DNA of 64,000 bases. Source: Blautia luti. Its GTDB lineage: Bacteria; Bacillota; Clostridia; Lachnospirales; Lachnospiraceae. The notes under the pieces are model-generated. The model was not told the DNA's origin and made no database searches. It worked only from the letters and a program-made list of their open reading frames with translations. The stretch's first letter is position 1. Each line of letters begins with the position of its first letter. The stretch covers positions 1 through 64,000 of the forward strand of contig NZ_JAAITI010000002.1 in the NCBI RefSeq assembly GCF_013304735.1. The letters run 5' to 3'. Position numbers and translations under genes: made by a program. Positions 57,296 to 64,000 of this stretch are shown here, piece after piece.

Positions 57296-58073
57296 AACGC
57301 TGTCCCTCCATTTCCGGCACTGCAGCCAGCAGTTTCTTTGTATAGTCACTGGTCGGATGATTCATGACTTCATCACGTGTTCCCTGATCCACAACTTTTC
57401 CGTGCTGCATAACAACCAGCTGATCGGCCATATAAGCCGCTACACCAATGTTATGGGTAACGATGATGATGCCGGTTCCGAAATCATCACGGAGCTCCAT
57501 CATCTGGCGTACGATCTGTGCCTGCGTGGTTACATCCAGGGCACTGGTCGGCTCATCTGCAAGAAGCAGTTCCGGGTTAAAAGTCATAGCCATGGCAATA
57601 CCAACTCGCTGGCGCATACCACCGGAAAGCTGGTGAGGATAACTTTTCATGATATTTTCCGCGTCTGGAAGACGCATTTTCTGAAGCATGGAGCAGCCTT
57701 TTTTCCATGCTTCTGCTTTGGATACGTCAGTATGTGTACAAATATACTCCACATACTGGCTTCCGATCTTGCGGATCGGATTCAGGGTTCCACCACAATC
57801 CTGAAAAATCATGGAAATGCGGGTACCTCTTAAATTTCTCCATTCATCCTTGGTATTGGAAAGCAGGGAATGTCCGTTGAACTGAATATCACCGGCACTG
57901 ACCCGGCCACCCCCGGCAAGAGCGCCGAGGACAGCACGGATCACGGTTGTTTTTCCACTTCCACTCTCTCCTACAACACTGATGATCTCACCCTTCTTCA
58001 TGGAAAGATTGAAATGCTCAATGGTAGGTGCCTGCTTTCCGTACTGAACAGAAAGATCCTTGATTTCAAGCAT
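57288..58073 (-). CDS. Nickel/oligopeptide-type ABC importer ATPase (first)
   Basis: 261 aa. Walker A GESGSGKTT, Q-loop MIFQDCGGTLNPI, signature LSGGMRQR, Walker B LLLADEPTSALDV, switch VTHNIGV. Lacks the long cysteine-rich tail of its partner. AAGGAGCG precedes the ATG. Same operon order as opp/dpp/nik systems. Confidence 0.93.
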   Translation of the reverse strand: MLEIKDLSVQYGKQAPTIEHFNLSMKKGEIISVVGESGSGKTTVIRAVLGALAGGGRVSAGDIQFNGHSLLSNTKDEWRNLRGTRISMIFQDCGGTLNPIRKIGSQYVEYICTHTDVSKAEAWKKGCSMLQKMRLPDAENIMKSYPHQLSGGMRQRVGIAMAMTFNPELLLADEPTSALDVTTQAQIVRQMMELRDDFGTGIIIVTHNIGVAAYMADQLVVMQHGKVVDQGTRDEVMNHPTSDYTKKLLAAVPEMEGQRYV

Positions 58074-58087
58074 AAATAAACGCTCCT

Positions 58088-59656
58088 TTACTCGGCAAGA
58101 GTGATATCCTTTGTCAGCCAGTAGTAATCCATCGGATACATCTTAACTCCAGTTACTTTCTTATTGGAGAAGAGATAAGTTGTCTCATAACCGAAGAATA
58201 CAGTTGCTGCATCATCCATAATATCCTGCTGGATGTCGATGATCAGATCTTTTCTTGCATCCTCATCGAATGTCTGAGCAAGCTCATCAAGAAGCTTATC
58301 TACATCCGGATTGTTGTATCCTGCAGTATTGTTTGAGGAAGAGCTGTACCAGTTCTCTCTTAAGTAGTTCTCCGGATCACCTGTGTTGGCAACCAGTACG
58401 TTCCAGATCAGAAGGTCATACTGACCGGAATCTCTCATGTCAAGAAGTGTCTCATAACTTACAGTATTCAGGTTTACATTGATACCGATCTCTTTCAGGC
58501 TGGCCTGTGCTGCCTGTGCGTATACACCAAGCTCTGCACGGCTTGTGTAAATAACGAAATCAAGAACAAGCGGATCTCCGTCCGGAGTCTCTACAAATCC
58601 GTCACCGTCAACATCTTTGTATCCAGCTTCCTCAAGAATCTTCTTTGCACCATCCGGATCGTAAGCATTCTCATCGTTCAGATCATCAAATCCAAAGTCA
58701 AGTGTTGGCGGAACCGGTGCTTTACCAGCTGTTGCACCACCCTCAAGAAGAGTGTTACAGTATGTCTCTTTGTCAAGTCCGCGGAGAAGTGCCTGGCGAA
58801 GTGCCTTGTCGCTGAGTGCATGATCCTCGTTCTGGTTCATAAACGCATAGGTGGAACGAAGAGACTGAAGTTCCTGAATATCATAGTTGTCATTTCCCTC
58901 GAACTCAACCAGGTTCTCTGTTTTCAGGTTGTAAGCGATATCGATCTCACCTGTCTGAAGAGCCATGGAACGTGTTGTCTGGTCATCCACACATTTCAGT
59001 GTAACTTTGTCAAGGGGAACTTCGCCATCCCAGTAGTTCTCATTCTTTACTACAACACAGGAGTCTGTCGGGCTGAAAGACTCTACTGCGTAAGGTCCTG
59101 TACAGATCGGTCCTTCCATTGCAAATGTGGAATCATCGACATTTGTATCAACAATGAGGAACAGCGGGTCTGCAAGGCAGCCAGCCATGTTTGCGTTAGC
59201 TCTGTTCAGGTGGAAAATCAGGTTCTGTCCGTCAACTTCGATGTTATCAAGATCAAAGAACTCCGGAACTCGGTCGCTCTTCTCGGCAGTACGCTCGATG
59301 GAAGCTTTTACCATCTCCGGTGTCATGTCATCACCGTTGGAGAATTTTACGCCCTCACGGATCTTGAATGTCCATGTTTTTCCATCTTCGCTGTTATCCC
59401 ACTCTTCTGCAAGACATGGAACGATCTCACCGTGCTCATCGAATTTTGTAAGGCACTCACCGATTGCATAACGGGATACAACCCAGCTGAAATACTGCTC
59501 TGTCGGCTCCAGTGTATCTGCAAAGCTTGTTACTCCGATTGTGATTTCCTTATCGCTGTTTTTGTCACCTTTTGCCTGAGCCACTGTTGTCATGGAAAAA
59601 GTCATCATACATGCAAGTGTAGCAGCCAGCACTTTTTTAACTACGTTATTTCTCAT
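58088..59656 (-). CDS. SBP_bac_5-type substrate-binding protein of the importer
   Basis: 522 aa. Signal peptide ends near TVAQAK; an early Cys is not in a good lipobox, so the protein is probably exported by signal peptidase I or needs testing. Family 5 pattern: SWVVSRYAIGECLTKFDEHGEIVPCLAEEWDNSEDGKTWTFKIREGVKFSNGD (short blocks), TGPYAVESFSP, and QTGEIDIAYN. Family includes peptide, nickel and other ligands. Given its riboswitch, cobalt, nickel or a corrinoid is the best guess. Lies between permease and ATPase genes. Confidence 0.9.
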   Translation of the reverse strand: MRNNVVKKVLAATLACMMTFSMTTVAQAKGDKNSDKEITIGVTSFADTLEPTEQYFSWVVSRYAIGECLTKFDEHGEIVPCLAEEWDNSEDGKTWTFKIREGVKFSNGDDMTPEMVKASIERTAEKSDRVPEFFDLDNIEVDGQNLIFHLNRANANMAGCLADPLFLIVDTNVDDSTFAMEGPICTGPYAVESFSPTDSCVVVKNENYWDGEVPLDKVTLKCVDDQTTRSMALQTGEIDIAYNLKTENLVEFEGNDNYDIQELQSLRSTYAFMNQNEDHALSDKALRQALLRGLDKETYCNTLLEGGATAGKAPVPPTLDFGFDDLNDENAYDPDGAKKILEEAGYKDVDGDGFVETPDGDPLVLDFVIYTSRAELGVYAQAAQASLKEIGINVNLNTVSYETLLDMRDSGQYDLLIWNVLVANTGDPENYLRENWYSSSSNNTAGYNNPDVDKLLDELAQTFDEDARKDLIIDIQQDIMDDAATVFFGYETTYLFSNKKVTGVKMYPMDYYWLTKDITLAE

Positions 59657-59719
59657 TTCATCCTCCTAAAGATAAATATACTAATAATAGGGTGTTGGTT
59701 TGTTACAGAAAATGTTTTA

Positions 59720-60547
59720 TTAATCCTGGCGTGGATCCAGTACGTCGCGGATGCTGTCTCCAAGCATGTTGAAAACAACCACGCAGATCACAATGGCAAT
59801 ACCAGGGTAGATCATAAGCCATGGCGCTTTTGCCATGTAGGTTCTTCCCTCGTTGAGCATCAGTCCCCACTCCGGTGTCGGCGCAGTTGCACCAAATCCC
59901 AGGAAAGAAAGGGAAGCCAGCTCCAGCATCATGGTTCCGATATCTGCTGCCGCAGTTACCACCATCTGTGTTACCATGTTTGGAAGAACATGTACAAGAA
60001 GAATCTTCCAGGTCTTTGTTCCGTTTACCACAGCTGCCTCTATGTAAAGACTCTTCTTGACTTTCAGAACCATACTTCTTGCAAGACGGGCATATTTCGT
60101 CCAGCTTACAGCCGCGATGGAGATAACGGCATTGACAAGGTTCGGTCCCAGCATACCGGCAATGGCGATGGCCAGCACAAGGCCCGGGAAGGAAATCATC
60201 ATATCCGCAATGCGCATGATCACCGCATCTACAATACCGCCAAAATATCCGGCAATAACTCCTAAAAATGTACCGATCACAAAAATCACCGCAACCAGAC
60301 ATAAGGTCATGATCAGAGACGTTCTTGTTCCGAAAATAACACGGGAAAGAAGATCTCGCCCAAGTTTGTCTGTTCCAAATGGATGGGCGGAGCTCGGCTC
60401 CTGCAGTGATTCGGTCATAACTGCATCCAACGGATCATATGGGGAAAGCTGCGGTGCAAAGATCGCAACACCGATCACCACAAGACCCAGAATAAAGAAA
60501 AGAGTGAATTGTTTGTTTTCTTTGAATATTCGTAATACTTTTTTCAA
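59720..60547 (-). CDS. Nickel/dipeptide-type ABC permease (NikC/DppC-like)
   Basis: 275 aa. Six membrane helices with the binding-protein-dependent permease EAA loop (SLYIEAAVVNGTKTWKILLVHVLPN). N-terminal PFGTDKLGRDLLSRVIFGTRTSL is the OppC/DppC/NikC signature. It overlaps or abuts the NikB-like gene at 60547/60548. Second gene of the operon. Confidence 0.93.
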   Translation of the reverse strand: MKKVLRIFKENKQFTLFFILGLVVIGVAIFAPQLSPYDPLDAVMTESLQEPSSAHPFGTDKLGRDLLSRVIFGTRTSLIMTLCLVAVIFVIGTFLGVIAGYFGGIVDAVIMRIADMMISFPGLVLAIAIAGMLGPNLVNAVISIAAVSWTKYARLARSMVLKVKKSLYIEAAVVNGTKTWKILLVHVLPNMVTQMVVTAAADIGTMMLELASLSFLGFGATAPTPEWGLMLNEGRTYMAKAPWLMIYPGIAIVICVVVFNMLGDSIRDVLDPRQD

Positions 60548-61486
60548 TTATCTATCCTCCTTAAGTCTTGGATCGAGATAAGTGTAGGACAGATCCACAA
60601 GCAGGTTGATGCACATGTACAGGATCGCGATCCAGAGTACATAGCCCTGTACAAGAGGATAGTCACGACAGGAAATTGCCTTTACTGCCATATTTCCCAT
60701 TCCCGGCCAGTTGTAAATGATCTCTACAACTGCGGTACCTCCAAGAAGGCTTCCAAGGGAAAGACCCAGCAGCGTTACCAGCGGAAGCATTACATTAGGA
60801 AGAACATGTTTCCAGAGAATTACGCTTTCCTTAATTCCACGCATTCTCGCACCTGTTACATAATCCTGGTGAAGTTCCTCCAGTACCGCACTTCTTACCT
60901 GTCGGGTATATTTTGCAGACATGGCAAGTGCAAGGGTGAGCGCCGGAAGAATCATGGATTTGAAATCTGTACTGCCTCCTGCCACGTTGATCCAGCGAAG
61001 CTGAACACCGAAGATACTGAGAAGGATCAGCCCCAGCCAGAAGCTTGGAACAGATACTCCCACAAAAGTAATCCCTCTTACAAAATAATCCGGGAATTTG
61101 TTCTGATATACAGCGGCCAGAATTCCAAGTGGTATGGAAATAATGACCATCATCAGAAGTGCCAGCAGTGACATCTTCAGTGTGGGCCAGAAACAGGATA
61201 CCAGTTTATCTGTTACCGGCATTTTGAAAGAATAGGACTGTCCCATATCTCCTGTTACAACACCTTTCAGCCAGGAACCATACTGCACAAGAAATGGCTG
61301 GTCAAGGCCGAGATCATGTCTTGTCTGTTCCAGAAGTTCCGGTGTTGGAAGATTACCACACTCTGTCAACATGATCTCCGCAGGATCACCAGGTGACAGG
61401 TAGGTCAGTCCAAATGTGAAAAAGCTGATTCCAAATAATACAATGATAATCTGGAGAAATCTTTTTCCTACTTGTTTCTTTGTCAC
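60548..61486 (-). CDS. Nickel/dipeptide-type ABC permease (NikB/DppB-like)
   Basis: 312 aa, GTG start at 61486 with AGGAG upstream. Six helices, N-terminal LQIIIVLFGISFFTFGLTYLSPGDPAEI pattern (OppB family), and EAA loop HQDYVTGARMRGIKESVILWKHVLPN. First gene of the operon, directly behind the cobalamin riboswitch and its terminator. Confidence 0.93.
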   Translation of the reverse strand: MTKKQVGKRFLQIIIVLFGISFFTFGLTYLSPGDPAEIMLTECGNLPTPELLEQTRHDLGLDQPFLVQYGSWLKGVVTGDMGQSYSFKMPVTDKLVSCFWPTLKMSLLALLMMVIISIPLGILAAVYQNKFPDYFVRGITFVGVSVPSFWLGLILLSIFGVQLRWINVAGGSTDFKSMILPALTLALAMSAKYTRQVRSAVLEELHQDYVTGARMRGIKESVILWKHVLPNVMLPLVTLLGLSLGSLLGGTAVVEIIYNWPGMGNMAVKAISCRDYPLVQGYVLWIAILYMCINLLVDLSYTYLDPRLKEDR

Positions 61487-61612
61487 GTTTTACTCCTTTC
61501 CTCATTTGATGTGATTTTTAGCATAGCCGTTTCAACTTATATAAGATAATAATAAAACTATAATGGGATTCTTTATATGCAGAAAATGCATGGAATTTTA
61601 GAAATACGCACG

Positions 61613-61638
61613 AAAAAAGCCCGTGACGAAATACGGGC
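61613..61638 (-). terminator. Terminator of the cobalamin riboswitch
   Basis: GCCCGT and ACGGGC pair around an 8-nt loop (minus strand), followed by TTTTTTCG. It lies between the aptamer and the first permease gene and is the likely off-switch. Confidence 0.8.
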
Positions 61639-61689
61639 ACACACAAAAAAACATGCTTCCTATCTTCCGTAAGAATCATCTTAAAACAA

Positions 61690-61854
61690 TTACAAGCAGG
61701 TCTCCTGACTCAGGCTCCTCACCCTCAGACACCTTCCCGGCCCTATTTCTCACGCACCCGGCCAGTGGTATTTTATCTGAGGATTCCCCATTACAGTGAC
61801 GGGATCGTACCGGATTTATACCGGTTTCCCTATTAATCCTCTCGGAACTTGCAA
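61690..61854 (-). promoter_or_regulatory. Cobalamin riboswitch
   Basis: On the minus strand a P1 stem TTGCAAG/CTTGTAA encloses GGGAAACCGGT...AATCCGGTACGATCCCGTCACTGTAATGGGGAA in short blocks, then CCACTGGCCGGG, CGGGAAGGTG and GAGTCAGGAGACCTGC, which are the conserved B12-switch blocks. About 130 nt from the first gene, with a terminator between. High confidence in class; ligand form not tested. Confidence 0.95.
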
Positions 61855-62042
61855 CGACTGATGTAAAAATCAGCAAATGCTGTTAAATTACGCGCATTAT
61901 TATATGATAGATCCACGGAGTTTGTCTATAGAAAAATGTTATATTTTTAGAATATTTATCAATTTTGTCAAAGTTATTTGAATTGTACATATACCCCGTT
62001 AGGTATTTAACAACTGAATTTATCCGATCTGTCAAAAAAATA
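61855..62042. other. Gene-free AT-rich segment
   Basis: Between the riboswitch start and the terminator of the aspartoacylase-family gene. It probably holds the promoter of the cobalamin operon. A partial palindrome ATACC...GGTAT at 61991-62006 is present. No gene seen. Confidence 0.4.
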
Positions 62043-62093
62043 CGGATTTTACACGTTTGTTTTTGCAAATAGAACAGCAAACGGTAAAATCCG
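62043..62093 (-). terminator. Terminator of the aspartoacylase-family gene
   Basis: CGGATTTTAC-a-CGTTTG and CAAACG-GTAAAATCCG pair over 16 bp with one bulge, loop of about 18 nt, T run on the minus strand. Confidence 0.9.
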
Positions 62094-62156
62094 GTTTTCT
62101 TATCGTTTCTATAGGAATTGAATAAAACAATTTTTGGTGGAAAAGCTCTGCAAATA

Positions 62157-63116
62157 TCAGGTCAGCGTCTCTGTGATCGCTGCATAGGCGATCATCGGTC
62201 CGTCCTCAATAATATTCAGGCTGGCTGTCTGATAAAGTACAACTCCATTTTCTGTTGCAATGGATGTATAAAGCAGGTTTCCGTAGTAATCTCTCAGTTC
62301 ACCCAGGTCTTCTCCTTTAAAGAAGTACTCTCCAGGCTTTTTGGATGGATACCAGCATCCGGTATATGGTGCATATTCATATACCACATTTTCCAGAAGC
62401 ATCTGACGGTAATGTTTCAGTACGTGACATTTCTTCCCCTGAAGATGAAACACAAGATGACGGACGTCTCTTTTGTCCTGTTCCACTTCCTCCCAGGTCC
62501 AGTAACTGTGTCCGCCCCTCTCGATGAGAATACTTGGAATTCCAAGAGAAGAGGCATAATTATAGGCACCACCTGTAGCAGTTGTAGAGCGGACCACATA
62601 TTTGACACCGATATGTCTTGCCATATGTAAGGACTTCTCCGCCGTCTCTTCATCTACAACCCCTACATAATAAACATATGGATGAAGCTGCTCATATCCG
62701 TCTCCGCTGTGCAGATCAATATAATAATCCGTTATGGAAAAAAGCTTCGTCACCATGGTATAGGCAATGCGATCTGCAGCTGTCCCCTCAGGATCTCCCG
62801 GGAAAACACGGTTCAGATTCTTACCATCTTCATAGACCATACTCATGGTACGATGTTCAAATCCGCTGACATTGACCAGCGGAATGATGATCACATTTCC
62901 CTTCAGTTCCTCCGGCTGAAATTCTTTCGCAAGTTCCATCGCCGCCTGTATTCCTACATACTCGGCGCTGTGTACTCCTGCTGTGATCAGGATCGTCGGT
63001 CCGTCTTCCACCCCGCAGATCACAGTCGCCGGCATCGCCATGCCGCATCCTGTGATCTCAATCTTACCTTGTGCTTTTTCTCCTTTTTCGATCACCCAGT
63101 CATCAATTTTGATCAT
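62157..63116 (-). CDS. Aspartoacylase/succinylglutamate desuccinylase (AstE/AspA) family protein
   Basis: 319 aa zinc carboxypeptidase-like (M14) protein. Zinc site: H and E in GVHSAEYVG, and H in IDLHSGDGYE. KNLNRVFPGDP (Asn, Arg) and a catalytic Glu in ILIERGG fit the family. The C-terminal half is a beta-barrel domain (CWYPSKKPGEYFFKGEDLGEL). Many members remove acyl groups from amino acids; the substrate here is unknown. Monocistronic, between hisIE and the cobalamin operon. Confidence 0.88.
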   Translation of the reverse strand: MIKIDDWVIEKGEKAQGKIEITGCGMAMPATVICGVEDGPTILITAGVHSAEYVGIQAAMELAKEFQPEELKGNVIIIPLVNVSGFEHRTMSMVYEDGKNLNRVFPGDPEGTAADRIAYTMVTKLFSITDYYIDLHSGDGYEQLHPYVYYVGVVDEETAEKSLHMARHIGVKYVVRSTTATGGAYNYASSLGIPSILIERGGHSYWTWEEVEQDKRDVRHLVFHLQGKKCHVLKHYRQMLLENVVYEYAPYTGCWYPSKKPGEYFFKGEDLGELRDYYGNLLYTSIATENGVVLYQTASLNIIEDGPMIAYAAITETLT

Positions 63117-63210
63117 TGGCTGTTTCCCTTTCCCTTTTTCTTATATTTCCGCACTTTGTTCCGATAAGTATACCATGCCTAACCAAAATTGTATATATCT
63201 TTTTTTAATT

Positions 63211-64000
63211 CTATCTTTTTGCCAGTTCTCTGGTGATCTCTTCCCAGCTGACACCTTTTTCCACCATCAGTACCATCATGTGATAGAGAAAATCTGAGAT
63301 CTCATACTTGATCTCTTCTTTATCCGGATTTTTGGCGGCAATGACGATCTCTGTACATTCTTCACCGACTTTTTTCAGGATCTTGTCAATTCCCTTATCA
63401 AAAAGATAATTGGTATAGGAACCTTCCTTCGGATTCCCTTTCCGGTCTGTGATCACATCGTACACATTCTGGAATACGTGGAGTGGATTGGTATCATCGT
63501 ACTCTTTCTTCATCAGTGGTTTAAAGAAACAGGTACGGTTTCCTGTATGGCAGGCAGCCCCCACCTGATCCACCTTGGCAAGAATTGTATCATTGTCACA
63601 GTCAATGGTAAGGGATTTTACATACTGTACATGGCCGGATGTCAGGCCTTTGGTCCAGAGTTCATTCCGACTGCGGCTCCAGTATGTCATTTTTCCCAAT
63701 TTCAGTGTGGTATCAAAAGCCAGTTCATTCATATAGGCCAGCATCAGCACTTCATCTGTCCGGTAATCCTGGACAATAACTGGAACCATTCCATCACTGT
63801 TTAATTTAAAATCGGACCATGCAATATTGCTTTTATAGGTATTCACCGGAATTCCGGCTTTTTCGCAGGTCTCTTTTAATGTATGCAAATCATTTTCAAG
63901 GCTGCTCACATAAGCACCGCAAAGTCCGGACACGGCGGTTTCCCCTAAAAGCTCCAGAACTTTTTCCTGACTGCTTTCGTCCGTGTGGAGAACAATGGAA
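63211..64000 (-). CDS. hisIE: Phosphoribosyl-AMP cyclohydrolase/phosphoribosyl-ATP pyrophosphatase, partial
   Basis: Runs off the right edge; the frame is open through 64000, so a start near 63933 is not the true one. The HisI part has SDGMVPVIVQDYRTDEVLMLAYMN, YWSRSR, and zinc Cys/His in CDNDTILAKVDQVGAACHTGNRTCF. The HisE part is GSYTNYLFDKGIDKILKKVGEECTEIVIAAKN through LLYHMMVLM-like FLYHMMVLMVEKG. Upstream residues (LHTDESSQEKVLELLGETAVSGLCGAYVSS) are not HisI; in Lachnospiraceae they belong to a degenerate HisA/HisF-like N-terminal domain. Steps 2 and 3 of histidine synthesis. Confidence 0.93.
   Translation of the reverse strand, partial: SIVLHTDESSQEKVLELLGETAVSGLCGAYVSSLENDLHTLKETCEKAGIPVNTYKSNIAWSDFKLNSDGMVPVIVQDYRTDEVLMLAYMNELAFDTTLKLGKMTYWSRSRNELWTKGLTSGHVQYVKSLTIDCDNDTILAKVDQVGAACHTGNRTCFFKPLMKKEYDDTNPLHVFQNVYDVITDRKGNPKEGSYTNYLFDKGIDKILKKVGEECTEIVIAAKNPDKEEIKYEISDFLYHMMVLMVEKGVSWEEITRELAKR

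Noticed and set aside
61991-62006. CsoR-like box ATACC...GGTAT before the cobalamin operon
   Set aside because: Arms are only 5 bp and the centre differs from the two true boxes at 36737 and 36775.
1-64000. CRISPR array, prophage, tRNA or rRNA genes
   Set aside because: No regular direct repeats, phage structural genes, cloverleaf-like segments or rRNA blocks were seen by eye.

Overview
The window looks like chromosomal DNA from a gut-type Firmicute of the Lachnospiraceae, most like Blautia or Ruminococcus obeum relatives. This is inferred from protein character: a PurF-like protein starting MSGFFGV, a high-cysteine chorion-class small protein, a hisIE product with an N-terminal extension, a THF riboswitch before folE, and AGGAGG-type ribosome binding sites throughout. 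No rRNA, tRNA, CRISPR array, prophage or plasmid backbone was seen. Strains or databases could not be checked.

The left part (1 to about 30.6 kb) is accessory and degraded. It holds an Rpn-type nuclease gene, an IS200/IS605 element (tnpA, tnpB, end hairpins and a probable omegaRNA), a GH3 glycosidase with a frameshifted AraC regulator, and remnants of glucuronate catabolism (uxuA, uxuB, uxaC fused by deletions). These are followed by broken sensor kinases (one behind a c-di-GMP-I riboswitch), an AraC plus ABC-exporter pair with the second exporter gutted, and a broken (p)ppGpp synthetase. A DNA-repair operon (ogt, mrfA-like helicase, uvrD-like helicase) has a broken middle gene. Then come an AGCS symporter, a LysR remnant, add, a DUF362 remnant, a HAD-thiD-pepP operon and a hydratase remnant. 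At least nine genes here keep both ends but lack their middle. Short frameshifts sit mostly in homopolymers, and there are two in-frame amber stops. The pattern may be real decay or an assembly with collapsed gaps and homopolymer errors; sequence alone cannot decide.

The right part (30.6 to 64 kb) is intact housekeeping DNA. It carries a secreted FN3-like protein, a PurF family protein with serine at the catalytic position, TspO, a copper operon (csoR-copA with two operators and a possible internal copZ start), miaB, cls, rpsU, alaS, T-box-controlled tyrS, rnhA, a membrane-anchored MutS-family ATPase and a SleB-like hydrolase. Next are the high-cysteine protein with two small unknown genes, and the THF-riboswitch folate operon (folE, HD protein, folP, folB-folK fusion). 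After putP comes a cobalamin-riboswitch operon coding for a nickel/peptide-type ABC importer plus a second, type-1 binding protein. An aspartoacylase-family gene and hisIE, cut by the window edge, close the window.

Several RNA or protein switches can be read from sequence: c-di-GMP-I, T-box (Tyr specifier UAC), THF and cobalamin leaders, and CsoR operators, mostly with visible terminators.
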